NCBI GenBank assembly: GCA_034620365.1
Contig: JAQGEQ010000354.1
Coordinates: 868,001 to 932,000, forward strand
Source of the DNA: Pegea sp. RAD2-039
Taxonomy: Eukaryota > Chordata > Thaliacea > Salpida > Salpidae
Direction of reading: 5' to 3'
Length of the DNA: 64,000 bases
The position numbers were made by a program, and so were the translations under genes. The notes beneath the pieces were generated by a model. It saw only the letters and a program-made list of their open reading frames with translations, searched no databases and was not told where the DNA came from. This document shows positions 21,703-34,043 of the stretch, one piece after another. Every line of letters begins with the position of its first letter. Position 1 is the first letter of the stretch.

Positions 21703-23916
21703 GGTAGTTACTTACTTAATTAGTTACTTATTAATACTTTTTTGAAATTAATTTCACGTTTTCACTTAATAATGACGGGGGTTTCCCTCTACAAAATGGA
21801 ACTGGTTCGTTTTTATAGTTTCCGCTTTTTTATAAAGACAAATCATATAGTTATTAGAATTCTGCAATTGTATTTATATGCTTTTACTAAATAAAAATAC
21901 AAATCAAACTTTGAAACTCTAAGTGCTTTAACTAAAACTTATATCTTGTTGTTTTGAAATATTTTTTAGTTAGATTACAATACAAAAAGAATTAAGTAAA
22001 ATATAGAATAAATTTATTGTAACTTATTTTAAATGGTTGTTGAGAATGTATATCAATAAATCAGTTAATTTAAAAAAATAACTTAGATAATGTAAAAAAT
22101 TATGTCATATTTATCCTATTCAATTTTAACTAACAGATTCGTGTTATCTAAGATCTATAAATTAATTTTGGTTAAAGATTTGCTGCTCGAAGCAGAGAGG
22201 AAAAAGATAATTGAGTTTTTTGCCTACGCATAGACTCTGCTTATTGTGAAAAGTAGCGTGCGCTGAAATTTTTTGACCCGCCATTAAATAACGTAGCCTA
22301 GTAACCTGGGACACTGACCTGGGACAGTGAAATCGAGGTTGGACGGATTGTAGATTTTCTGTCCAGGTCTACTCCCATAGTTTGTGCTTTTCCTGAATTT
22401 ATTTTATCATTGTACTTTTGAGTCACACACAGACTTCCGCAAATATGAAATCTGTTGTTTTAGTTTAGTGCATTATTTTACTCAACATGTAATAGATAAT
22501 GAGATGCACTATTTGTTTCAGCTTTTTGTATGTTAATTGAACAAATCGAATAAAATGTTGAAAGACATTTGCATATAACAAATGAATTATCAGGTATCAA
22601 TAGTTTGACGTTTTCTTGAAGAGTAAGTAACTTGTGAAGTCTAATACAAGATCACTACTTAGCAAGTTGGACACATCATGGAAATCCTTTAATTTAGGAC
22701 TATTAAAAATATTATCTGATAAAATCTAAATCGATAAATACCAAACAAGATTGCTTAGAAGAAAGTAGTAAAAGAAGTCAACTTTCGATTAGATCTGTTG
22801 TCATTCTGCTTACAAAATAAATTCTCTAACTTCGATTTAACGTCATTACTTGTTTTTTAGTTTGATATTTCAAAAGTTAGCTGAGTCAATTTTGTATGGT
22901 GGCTTGACTGACTAATACTTTAGTTCTGGTTGATAAGTATGATTGTAAGCTTTCTTTAAAATTTGTTGTTAATTCTGTTTTATGTTTACTTGTGAAAGAT
23001 GTTTAGTAATGGCCATGATTAATTGTTACCACGACATTTCAAACGTGATAGAATCAACATGTTTTGTTTAAAATTGAAAAGTTAAAAAATATTCAAATGT
23101 TTTTATATACTCACTATTGTTGTTGCATCTATTAACTCAGAGACACAATCTACATATTTGTCAAAAATCAAATTGTCAGAAAAATTCAGTTGGTAATAAG
23201 TCAGTCACTTAATTATAGTTTTATTGCAAATGACAAACATGTAAAGTGAAACTGTGCTTTTTAGCTCGTAGTGCTGTGCTTAAAGTCAATATAATTAGCA
23301 AAATTAAAGAAATTATATTAAAAAGGCAAGAACAAAATAGAACAATTTCAACAGTATCTAATTAGTCAGTAACAACGACGAAAAACAAGAAAGAATTTAT
23401 AAACTTCTTCTATTAATAAGACTTGTTTTTTATTTTAGAAAAATTCATCCATATATGTCTCCAGGCAGTTTTAATCATTAAAAAATTCATCAGATGAAAA
23501 TTGAAAAAAATTTACAGAATTACATTTAATTTTAAATGTTTAATCACTTTTGCAAACAAATAAAAGCAAAATTGTAGTTTAAAGGCTTCTTAGAAAGTAA
23601 ACAGAAAAAAGATACAAATGTAGAAGTCGGACATAACACAAATTCCATCAATTTTATTAGTCAACAAACTCTGATTTTTCTTTAACTCAGCTACTGAAAA
23701 ACAAAACTGAACTTTAAAGATAGAAGATATCAGCTAAAGTAATTTAGCTCAAATCAAATTGATAGAAATTACATGTTTATAATTAGATGGAAAGTTTTAC
23801 GTAGAAGGGATTACTAAGAAGTTCAATATATTTATAAAGATAGCAAATGAACCAAGATGGTTTACAGTGATACAACTATTTTTATAAAAAAAATTTACAA
23901 AATTCAATTTTAGGTT
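21703..23916. other. Intergenic AT-rich stretch between RAD51D and PITPNC1-like gene
   Basis: This stretch should hold the RAD51D promoter at its left side and the 3' UTR of the PITPNC1-like gene at its right side. A GC-richer patch at 22190-22400 contains two close copies of the word CCTGGGACA. No open frame with recognisable content and no RNA gene were seen. Confidence 0.55.
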
Positions 23917-26900
23917 TTAGAATAGAAATGTTTTCAGATTAAAAAAATAGAAAACTTTCTTTACCCTATTTGAAGGCTCGCCAGCTAAGTCTCCTTCTCT
24001 TACTTTGAGATTCGTTTCAAGTTGAGATGACTTTTCATAATTTCTTATCTCTTCTTCAGACATATCTGTTAAAAATGTCTCAACTGAAGAGCTTATTATT
24101 TTCAAAGTTTTATTTAAATGAAGCAAATTTGAGTTAAAAGATCAAATTAAAAGACATAATTAGATAAATTGATAAATAAAAGGAAGACATCTTTTAAACA
24201 ATGTTAGAGTAATTTGAAATTTGATAAAATTAGAGATACAAACTTCCGAATAATTTACGAGGTTAGTAATTTACTGATTTTAGTAATTAAGAAGTTAAGT
24301 TATTAAAGCAAGTTGAAAACCAGAAGCTTTATTTTGTTGATGTTGAATAAATTATTCAAATTGTAGTTAGTTATGCTTGTTCGCTTTTTTCTTAATTAAA
24401 CAACGAAATAATCAAATTACCAAACCAAGAATCGATCCATGTGAATGCTTGTCGATGAGCTAACAGTAAAGTTTCTCTGCATAAACACAAGTCAGAATTT
24501 TCGGATAAAAAAAGAATTTGAAGAAGATACTAGAGTACAGCTTGTATTTAAACATTTTTTAAAAAATGTACGAAAAAAATCAATGAAAATATAATAAAAA
24601 GTGATTGAAGAAAGCATTCTTGTCATAAGTCGATATTGAAGTTATTTAAGTATTTTATTAGAAAGTTTTAAAAACAAAAAAATATAATTCCTACCGAATA
24701 AAGTTCATTATGAATCGTTCAACTCTACTCTGTAAACCCCACACAGCAAACTGAACAAGCACAAGTTTGTAGGAACACATGATCGGATCCGCTGTTTCCT
24801 GTAAACAAATGTTGAACTCTGAATAACAACCTGGTTTTAAATAGATAAGATTTGAAAATAAAAATAATCAATCATTTTGATGAAGCTAATCAAGTTAATC
24901 TTATAATAGAAAGATGAACACATTGAAGTAAATGTTAATTATTAGCAATACAAAGTAGTCAGTTGATTTCGACAACATTTAAACTGCAAACAAATACATA
25001 GTTCAACAAAACTTTACTAGAAGTAAATTGTGATTAGAGAAAAGATGATGATGATAACAAATATCTATAATTTGTTTCGAATTTGTAAACTACCTTCCAG
25101 TTTGGCTGTAATCTTCCTCGTCCAGTCTTCTTTGAAAGGAATAAAGTACAATCCTTTAAAACAGGATAACTCGTCATCAAAACTTTTGAGTTCAAGTAAA
25201 TAAATCTCATAAATATTTAAAATAAACTTTTTAAACAATACAGTAAATATTTGAAGGTAAAGTGGCAATTGCTTGGTATTACTTATTCAAAAAAGGTCTT
25301 ATTCATCATGTATTAGCTGACTTCAAATCTAACGTATGGTTAATATCAAAAGAAGTAGTAAGTTAAAGTAAAATATCATTAAAAACAGACTTAGCTGACA
25401 AATGGTTATCGAAGTACAATGGCAATTGATTAACTATCTTTAGAGATAGTAATTGTTTAAAAAGAATCTTTCAATTAAAGGTTAAATACTTCTTCAGCTT
25501 TATAATGCTTCTCTTGAACTTTATCAACAGCCAAGTCAAGATGGTCAATTTCTCTAAGTTCATATTCAGTTGGGTAATTCTCAAATATCTATAAAAAAGG
25601 TTGGAATGAAAAACAAGTTGAAATAAACTGGACAAATGCATTCTATCACCGACCAATTGATTTCTAATTTTTAGAAGATTTTAATTAAGAACTAAATGTA
25701 AATTTTGTTCGTAAATTTAATGGATTTTAAGAAGTAATTATTTTTGACAGTTGTTTGTAAAAGAATAATTTGTTTAAAACAATTTGAAGTAGAAGCAAAA
25801 GAGTTAATTAGCTTTAGATGTTAACTTATTTACAACTTGGAAATTATGATGAGATTATGAACAATTTTAGGAATAATAAATCTAAAAATTGCAAAGCATA
25901 AAATCTCTATGAACATCACGTGACCAGCAAGATACCGATTTTATAGCAACGAATTTCTCAATGAATTTTGAAATTGTTGATAAGCAGCATTTATATTTTT
26001 TAATTATTTTAACTGTTGAAAAAAACTAAACATTTTTTTCTCTTTAATATCTGCAATTCAATTATTTTGCAACAAGTTTTGCAATATGTTCAATTATTTA
26101 AATAGAAGATGAATGATTTGTTGAATTTAATTAAATGTTTAAATTATTGGATTTTATTCTACTTACAACAATTGATAAATTACTGACTAATCATAAGTTG
26201 CTGATAATTAGTCATTGTGAAAGATTTCAAGTTTTTTTATTTAATTAATTTGAAAATAGTTTTAACTTTAACAGATAGAGTCTAAATTACACTAACAATT
26301 GCTAATTGCTTAAAAAGGTTAACCTTAATAAGCTTTACCCTAATAAAAGCATACATCTCACTTTATACACTTATTTTTAGTAGTATATACAACAAGATAT
26401 ATGAAATGTAGATCTGCAGTAGTATACAAACCTTTGATACAGGAAATACATTATTTAGCCCTTTGTTGTTCTCATATCTTGTTTCAATTAGAATTTTCAG
26501 CGATGGGAGAAAAGGACACTAAATAAAAAAAATTGAAAGTAAGATATTGACAATATTAAACTATAAGATGAATCAATAACAGATCTCAAAGCAGTTCACA
26601 ATTGAATTTTATAATTTGAACTCACAGTATATTCTGGAAAAGATGGCCAAAATAGAAGTTGATTCCAAAAAACAAAAATAATTTTAAGAAGATTAGAATA
26701 AAACTTGATACTCAGAATTATTAGCAAATAAATAATCAAATTTTGACAAATTAAGTTTATTTTTTTAAATCTAATTATCAAAACTTACCTGTAGTTGTAT
26801 ATGGGTAATAATTATAAGCTGTTTCTAAGACATACAAGCTAGGGCAAACTGCTTTTGCCCATTTAGGAAGCTTGCTGTAATAAACAGACTATCATTCAAA

Positions 26901-27490
26901 AATTGAAGATAAAACTTCAAAAATTTCACAAAAAATCAAATTTAAATAAAATAAGAATTTTTAAAGTGAAAAGTTTAGAATCAAAAAACATACTTATTGA
27001 TATGCATTTTTTTGATAGTTTTACGGCCTTGCCCATGAACTGTATGTTGGCAAGCTTCATTAAGTACAGTTTCTACACCATCACCTGCCTCACTTTGTTC
27101 TTTACTATGTCTGCTGATCACATATATTTGTCCTCGATAATACTACAATCAAAGTGATTTATTGTTAATTAAAACTTATATGATATAATAAAAAAAATTA
27201 TTTAAGGTAATAAATTAAAATAAACTAACAATTGAATAAATAAAAGTCAATAAAACATAATCATATAATAAAATATATTTTTTAATTGATACTTTTAACC
27301 ATTTGTAACAAAATTGAAATATTTTTACAAAATAGGTTAGATATTTTCATAAAATTATAAATAAATACTAACTAAATTATTAAAAAAAGAATTCTATGTA
27401 TATTATTCACGTATTAAACCTTTAATCAATGAGACAAATTACCTCTTCTACAGATAGTGGCATACAAATCCGGAACTCCTTCAACACCAT
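23917..27490 (-). CDS. PITPNC1: Phosphatidylinositol transfer protein, RdgB-beta / PITPNC1 type
   Basis: This is a soluble class II PITP that carries phosphatidylinositol and phosphatidic acid between membranes. Ten exons join in phase: 27443-27490, 26994-27142, 26789-26874, 26626-26633 (8 nt), 26432-26518, 25490-25588, 25094-25153, 24695-24798, 24421-24476 and 23917-24065. They give about 281 residues. Family hallmarks in order are KEFRICMPLSVEE, GQIYVISRHSKEQSE, KLPKWAKAVCPSLYVLE, YNYYPYTT-EYT-CPFLP, IETRYENNKG, SKKTGRGRLQPNWK, PIMCSYKLV, WGLQSRVERF and LLLAHRQAFTWIDSWFDMSEEE. PIMCSYK and AHRQAFTW point to the PITPNC1 branch rather than PITP alpha/beta. The C-terminus is short: the last exon reads to a stop about 30 residues after DMSEEEIR. 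A donor-like GTAAAG lies inside that exon, so a longer form is possible. Confidence 0.92.
26626..26633 (-). other. PITPNC1: 8-nt microexon of the PITPNC1-like gene
   Basis: The minus strand reads TTTTCCAG, AATATACT, GTGAG. The preceding exon ends in phase 1 with one G and the next starts in phase 0, so the eight bases complete E-Y-T. This gives PYTT-EYT-CPFLP, matching the conserved ITEYTC of the family. Skipping it would shift the frame. The match to conserved sequence makes it convincing without transcript data. Confidence 0.85.
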
Positions 27491-29542
27491 AATGAGTAGT
27501 GACACAAAAAAGACGCTTAAGTTTGAAGTTAAATATTAATGAAATTAGTTAATTGCAATAATTGGTTATAATAATTAATCTTAAAAAACATTATTTGCAA
27601 CTAAACATTCTTTATAGTAAAAAGATTAATAATAAAATACATTGAAAGCATACTTTTTTATGAAGTTGATTGTAGTAATATTTACTTAAGCTGTTTATTG
27701 AATGATGTTAATTAATATCAGTTAATTTAGGTTTATTGCCGATGGTTTTTAAACATTTAGCCAAATAAAAGTTATTAACAAAAAAGTTTATTCATACATT
27801 ATCTATTATGAAAAACTCAATTAATGACAAGTTATATAATTTGTTAATTACTGGTAAGTTAGACTTTTATTAAGCATTAGACAGATTAAAAAGTGTTAAC
27901 TTTTGTTAACTAATAAATCAAAATAAAAGTGAACTATGATTTAATTAAATAAAGCAAATTTTTAGTTATCTTTAGCAAATACCGAAACAGCGAAAGTTAC
28001 ATTTTATATAGAAATAGAAAAAATAGTATATTTAGAAACTAAAAAGTTAATTAATTCATAAATAAAGCAAAACCATAAAAATACAACGAAAAAAAATAAT
28101 ATTATGTCACTAAATACTCTTCCACAATCACTTGAAAACAAACTTGAGACATAAAATAACATACAAGTTAAAACCGGCAACTACACACAACCAACATTGC
28201 AGACTAACTACAGCAACTGAGTTAAACGAGGATATTTGATTAATGATTTTACGCACATCTAAAAAGGGTTTTTACCAAAGTAGAAAGATATTTTAGGCCA
28301 CAAATTTCTACAATAAATCTTTTTTTATCATTTGAAATATAATATAAAATGCTTTAGCCAAATAAAAATCCAATTAAAACTAAAATAAATTAAAGTAGTA
28401 AATTCATTCACATACTTTTTCGTTGCAATGTTTAAAAAAAAACTGAAAGATGTTTATTTGTTTTATTATTAAACATAAAAGTTATTTATATCGGTATAAA
28501 AATCTACACAAATCTAACTTATTTATACACTTGCTTTTAAATTTATCCTAAAACATAGTTAACCTTTTACAACCTGCAACTATTGTTTTTTTCAAAAAGC
28601 TTTTTGTTCGGGAAGTTTTTTTTTATAAATTTTTAATAAGAAGAAAGCGATAAGAAATGTAAATTTTTTCTACACAAAAAAGTTACTTCAAAACTTTTTG
28701 AATTTACAAAATAACTGAAAAGTAACAATCAAAGTTCTTATATTTTTGTATTTAAATTGGTAGTACATGAAGTAGGTGTAAATAAAAGTGGTAAAATTTT
28801 CAAATTACATAAACTAAATTAAGAATTAACTGAATGAAAACTATAAAATAAAGACATTATTTTACAATAATAACAACCTCATTTTAAAGGGTACAGTTTA
28901 GTTCAGAGAATAATCTTTGAAAAGCGTTGTTATAAAACTCTAAAAAACTGTGATAAAAGGATAAATCTTCTATTTATAACTTCATTTGATAGTTTTGACT
29001 AGTCTAAATAAAATTTAGATAAGCAATGACAAATATGTTTCCTTAACCCAATAGCAAAAGTCAGGCAATAAAACCTACGTTTAATTAAAAAAATATCTCC
29101 TTAAAGAATATTTTTTGCAAAACATCTCAAGTTATCTGTGTTAAATATAGCTACTACTTAATTATCGGATTTACTACCATGCTAATATTTCAACCTTACT
29201 TTGCTAAATTAATGTTTCAGGATTAAAAATAATTAGTAATACAGCTAAAACAAGCTTGATAATAAAGCTTAAGAAGTTGCTGATGAAACTTAATTTAATT
29301 ACTACTCTGCAGTTTTATCGAAAATAGAGATGAAGTAACCTTATGATAAATTAAAAGAGACTAGATAGAATTCGATACTTTGACAAATTGTTTTTATTTA
29401 TCATCGATTTTTACGACTAAACTTAGATAAAAGAGCCGAGATGATAAAGTAAAACGATTTTTACAAGCATCAAGTAGATTACAATTAAATAAGATAATAA
29501 CACAAGTAGTAAAAAATAAAATTCAAATAGGAACATTGTTAG
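27491..29542. other. Intergenic AT-rich stretch between PITPNC1-like gene and TAF6L
   Basis: Very AT-rich DNA with no long open frame and no recognisable RNA gene. It should contain the promoter of the PITPNC1-like gene and the 3' UTR of TAF6L. Nothing specific could be delimited. Confidence 0.55.
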
Positions 29543-31201
29543 CTAAATCCAAGATAACAATGTTGCATGATTGTCAAAAACTGGTTTGGAAACCTTACGG
29601 CGATCAAATTTTCCTTTTTCAGTTTCTACATTACCATTTGTTGATGAGAAACACTTTTTTCTACTTTTTAAGATTCTAGGTTTTCCATAGTTAAGAGTGA
29701 TGTGTTTGGAAAATAAACGAGAAGAACATTTGTCGTCAACATCAAATATGTCAGCAATATTATCATGATGGAAATTGGTCTGCAAGTTTGGGTTGTTTTT
29801 TCGGTGAAGAAATTGTGCTGGGTTCACACAATGTGGCTTTGAAGGCCGGTCCAGAGGTGGTACTAGAGGAGGTGGTATGACAGCTATGAATGAATCCCCA
29901 AAAAGGTCCCAGAAATCAAACTGGCGGACTTTGTTCCTAAGATCATCATCTAATTTATCAATAATATCAGAACTACGGAAGAGTTGTCGGATACACAAAA
30001 AAACTCCGGACATCACTCGCCGGGCATCATTCTTTAGATTTGCTTCAACTTTCTCCTTGGCGTCTAAGATAGGAGAAAGAAACGTGTTGAGGTAATTGAT
30101 GAGTAGAGGAAGAAGTAGATTGACTATCGTGTCTGTTTCCATAAATGATAGAAGAACTAATGATCCGTAATGAGAACAAAGAGGTTTATCGTGATCATTT
30201 AAAGTACTTGTTACATTTGATGTAACTATTTGCAGCAAACCAAAAGTATGAGAAGGGCAACGAAAAACAATGTTGGCGGCAACAAAAGCTCCATAATCCC
30301 GCAGAATCCAATGGTCATTTGGAGCATTAATTGAAGCAGCATGCGGTCTATCGACACATAACAAAACTCCATATAACATCGCTTTTAAAAATCTCAAAGG
30401 TGAAACATGAGGGTTATCAAGAATAGCTTTCATAGTGAACAATAGATTAGATAATTTCTTTAAATCATGACTAATAGCTCCACCCTTAGAAAAGAGAGTT
30501 ACAAAACAAGGTAGAACTGATGATACTCTTGGATTCGTTCTTAAATCTTCAAGAACTTTTGCAAACAATTTTTTATCATCTCCTAACAAGCATTCAACGA
30601 CAGTTTCGTAATATTCATGATTAGTTTCTTCGATTTCATCTTTATCAACTCTTTTCAACAACTTTTCGTCTACCACTGTTGCACCTGAAAGATATTCAAA
30701 TAATATTTTTAGAGAGATTTTAATAAATATTGATTATAAATAAAAGTTATATTTGTAAATTTAGTTGCTAAATACGATCGAAATGTTCTTACTGTTAATA
30801 TCATGCCAGCAACTAGTTAATGTCATTGGTAAATTTCGGCATTCAGACATGGTTTGGTTCAAACACTCAGATAATTTTTTCTTTAAATCCACAACTGGTG
30901 ATGGTGAAACTAAAAATCCTTTCACAGAAACAAAGTCTAGTTTAGGAGTTACTCCGAGAAGTGGAGCTTTGTCTCTACACTGAAGAGCTTTGGCAACATC
31001 TGATGCTTTCATGTGAGTTCGGCGACATAACCTCATGTTATACTTTGCTTCATTGATAATTGTTCGAATGAGAAAAGAGGCATCCTCTGTTAGAGCTGAA
31101 CTTGTTTCTACATCTAGGCGGTTGAGTTTTAAGTCATCTACAAGTGAATCCACACATGAAGAGGGAAGAACATTGAACCTTTTTGGTCGTGATGAAGACA
31201 T
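29543..31201 (-). CDS. TAF6L: TAF6-like (TAF6L / PAF65-alpha) SAGA subunit
   Basis: TAF6L is a histone-fold subunit of SAGA/PCAF histone acetyltransferase complexes. It pairs with TAF9 and has a HEAT-repeat middle domain. There are two exons, 30793-31201 and 29543-30684, joined in phase 1 with a GTAAG donor and TTTCAG acceptor. They give about 516 residues, shorter than the human protein's roughly 620. Exon 1 holds the histone fold: the start MSSSRPKRFNVLP, then LTEDASFLIRTIINEAKYNM and RRTHMKASDVAKAL. Exon 2 carries the HEAT domain: YYETVVECLLGDD, ISHDLKKLSNLL and AASINAPNDHWILRDYGAF. The phrase AASIN-NDHW favours TAF6L over canonical TAF6. The C-terminal tail is diverged. The stop lies about 2 kb from the next gene, and the start is about 445 bp from the UFL1 stop on the same strand. 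Confidence 0.88.
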
Positions 31202-31646
31202 TATTATGAAAAAAACCTGATAACTGAAATGGAAAACTCTTGTTAGATATTTGATAGGCACCAAAGATAGTGAAATAAGAAGTTGTTAGTTTAAAATAGT
31301 AATGATTTGTTAATAGTAGATTTAAATTAAGACGAAAATCACATTTATACACCAACATCAATAAAGTTTTCAGGAAATAAGAAAATGCAAGATAAAAATG
31401 AAGAATACTGTTCTCAATTAAAATGAAAAATTTCTCTCAACTAAACCAGGTTTTAGGAATTACATCAACTTGTAAATCCAAAATCTTTACAACAACAACA
31501 ACCAAATGCTGATTGGTTTCACAGAAAAGCAAAATAACCTCTGCTACGACAGAAAAATTCAGAATTATCAAACCAGTAAACACAAAACCACCAAATAATA
31601 AATAAATTCCAATAAACAGTTAAGAAATTCACTGAATAACTAGCAA

Positions 31647-34043
31647 TTATTTCTTCTTCTTTGTTGTCACTGCTAGTTCTTTGATTTTAGCACATACTTG
31701 TTCCATTTCAACATTAAACTCAGCAAGTTGAGTGATTATTTCATCATCTTCCACATCAGCTTGATCTAAAATGATCTTTTGTCTAATTAAATCATGCGCC
31801 TTCATCAAAACAATGTAAGTTTCACGATCAACATTAGATTCCAACTTAGCTAAGATATCAGGAACAAACCGACCTGGCGCATGTAACAAACACCCAAAAA
31901 CACTTTGAAAGATTACAGTCGAAACCATATGTAAAACTAGTGCCAGGTCGTTCTCATTTTCCATTTGTTTCAAAAGAGAAACACGGTTTCCATGTACAAC
32001 TACTCTATCCTTTTTTTTATCATTTTGTTTCAGTTTTATACCACAAACTTTAGCTGCTTCAGATAGACAGGAATTAAAGTTTTCAAAACTTTTTCCATTT
32101 AAAGCGTTATTAAGTTGTGTTAATGCAAGTTTAGTGGAGTTAGGACAAAGTGAGATTATTTTGATTCGAATCTGTGCTGTAATATCCATGGTAAGATCAA
32201 TATCTGTCATACTTTCACTTGTGTTTAACAATACTATTTTATTGACTATATCAGTACCAACAGTTTTTAGAAGATATTTTTCAAAGTTAGATTTCAGATC
32301 GTTTGAAAAGAGTTGGATGCCTTCATGATAGAGTCTTGCCTTATTCCAGACTAACATCAAATCTTCTTCTACTTGTCGTAATTGAGATCTTAAGTTTGAT
32401 TTTCGGGAAGTTGCATGTGTCTGATCAGTTTCAGACTGTTTTGAAGCTAAAATAAATATTGATTGAAGTGCTGAATTATAGAGTTGATTTAAAGGTTTCT
32501 GTAACTTCTCACTAACTTCAATCAATAATCCTTCATGACATTCAGGTAAATGTTCTGAAAGAAAACTAGAAACTTCATCATTAGACATAAATTCATTTTC
32601 AGATTTCACATTATTTTCTTTATCATCAACTTCTTGTAATCTTGCCCACTTCATTCTCTTCTTATCTTTCCCTTTAGTTTTAACTTCCCTAGCACCACTC
32701 CCGGAGCCACCTCCAATGCTTTCACTGCTCTTCTTTGACCCAGATCCTCCTTCTAAGGCTTTCTTTTTTCTATCATCTTTTTTACCTCCTCTTCTTCTAC
32801 CAGTTTCAGCGGAAGTTGTATTAAGATATTCTTTTCTTTCCTCTTCGGTAAGAGCAAGCACTGAGGACTTCTTTGATTCTGCATTTGCTTTTTCATTGAT
32901 AACACCTTTGAATAAGTTCAAGCACGTTTGTAAAAATGTTGATTTTGCAACCACAGTTTCACAAAACACTTCTAAACTTTCAGATTTTTTTTCTTTTGCT
33001 TTTTCATTCAAAACCATCTGTAATAACTGGCCAACATCTTCTTCAGAAAATGAGCTTGGCATCAAAGTCATTACATCTAACCATTCACCATCAATTAACA
33101 TTTCTTCTATTGAAGATAAAATTCTATCTTTCCAGCTTTTATTAACACAAACTGTTTTTAAAAATATCTCATCACCAGAAACCAATTTTTTCTGTAAATG
33201 AGCTTTGGCATTAAAAATACCAAGCCTAACAACTGAATCATACTCAATGTACTGATTTTGTTGATAAAAACTTTCAATCCATTTATCTTGTGACTGGATA
33301 TATATTCTTGGATAAAACCAAGCCTTTTCACAGCGGCCACCAACAACCTCACCTATTATTCTACCTTCACTGATAAGCTTTGATATCAAAGAATGAATTA
33401 ATGGAACTGATAAACCATGTTCTGTAACTAAAGGTTGTAAAGAAATAGGTTTTGTTGAAGCACTAAGCATTCCTCGAATAAGTGCCTTCTGTCTTGAAAG
33501 ATAGGCATCAGTAAACAATATATCTGGATTATGATCATCAGTTTTACCATTAATTCTTGTACCAATTCGTGACACAAATTCTTCTAGTAGAAAATCACTT
33601 GGTAAATCATATTCCTTACATAACTCAGCAATCTTAATATAACCTTTTGCTTGTAAACTTTCATTCACAATATCTGCCACGTGATCTAAATAATTAACAT
33701 CAATTAATTGACCATTTAATAACTGTATGGTTCTATCAGATTTGACTATTTCATTTGCTTTAGATTCGATGTGTATGTAGTCAACATTAAGAGTTTCTTT
33801 GAGTTCAATCAAGCTTATTCTACCAATATTTGAACGAAGTTCATCCTTTATTTCCTTTTTTAAATGCTTTGGAGTTATATACTCCTTGCCATCAACAGTA
33901 TGCAACACTGTTATTAACTTCATCTTTTGTAGTTTCAATAAAATCTCAACACAGCTACGTTCAGAAAGTCTTTGAGTTGAAGTATTTTGTTGAGTTTGTT
34001 GAAACTCTGCTTGAAGTTTTTCGATTTCATCCCAATCAGCCAT
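31647..34043 (-). CDS. UFL1: UFL1, E3 UFM1-protein ligase 1
   Basis: UFL1 is the E3 ligase (with DDRGK1/UFBP1) that transfers UFM1 to targets such as ribosomal uL24 at the ER. A single 798-codon frame covers the whole protein, against 794 residues in human. The start MADWDEIEKLQAEFQQ aligns with the human start. Hallmarks are QRLSERSCVEI, HTVDGKEYITP, GQLIDVNYLDHVAD, ELCKEYDLPSDFL, RIIGEVVGGR and LHAPGRFVPDI near the end. A low-complexity Lys/Gly/Ser segment in the middle (residues about 400-470) matches the disordered linker of the family. The absence of introns contrasts with its neighbours. The bases just before the ATG (TATTAAAG) could serve as a 3' splice site for a leader. Confidence 0.96.
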   Translation of the reverse strand: MADWDEIEKLQAEFQQTQQNTSTQRLSERSCVEILLKLQKMKLITVLHTVDGKEYITPKHLKKEIKDELRSNIGRISLIELKETLNVDYIHIESKANEIVKSDRTIQLLNGQLIDVNYLDHVADIVNESLQAKGYIKIAELCKEYDLPSDFLLEEFVSRIGTRINGKTDDHNPDILFTDAYLSRQKALIRGMLSASTKPISLQPLVTEHGLSVPLIHSLISKLISEGRIIGEVVGGRCEKAWFYPRIYIQSQDKWIESFYQQNQYIEYDSVVRLGIFNAKAHLQKKLVSGDEIFLKTVCVNKSWKDRILSSIEEMLIDGEWLDVMTLMPSSFSEEDVGQLLQMVLNEKAKEKKSESLEVFCETVVAKSTFLQTCLNLFKGVINEKANAESKKSSVLALTEEERKEYLNTTSAETGRRRGGKKDDRKKKALEGGSGSKKSSESIGGGSGSGAREVKTKGKDKKRMKWARLQEVDDKENNVKSENEFMSNDEVSSFLSEHLPECHEGLLIEVSEKLQKPLNQLYNSALQSIFILASKQSETDQTHATSRKSNLRSQLRQVEEDLMLVWNKARLYHEGIQLFSNDLKSNFEKYLLKTVGTDIVNKIVLLNTSESMTDIDLTMDITAQIRIKIISLCPNSTKLALTQLNNALNGKSFENFNSCLSEAAKVCGIKLKQNDKKKDRVVVHGNRVSLLKQMENENDLALVLHMVSTVIFQSVFGCLLHAPGRFVPDILAKLESNVDRETYIVLMKAHDLIRQKIILDQADVEDDEIITQLAEFNVEMEQVCAKIKELAVTTKKKK

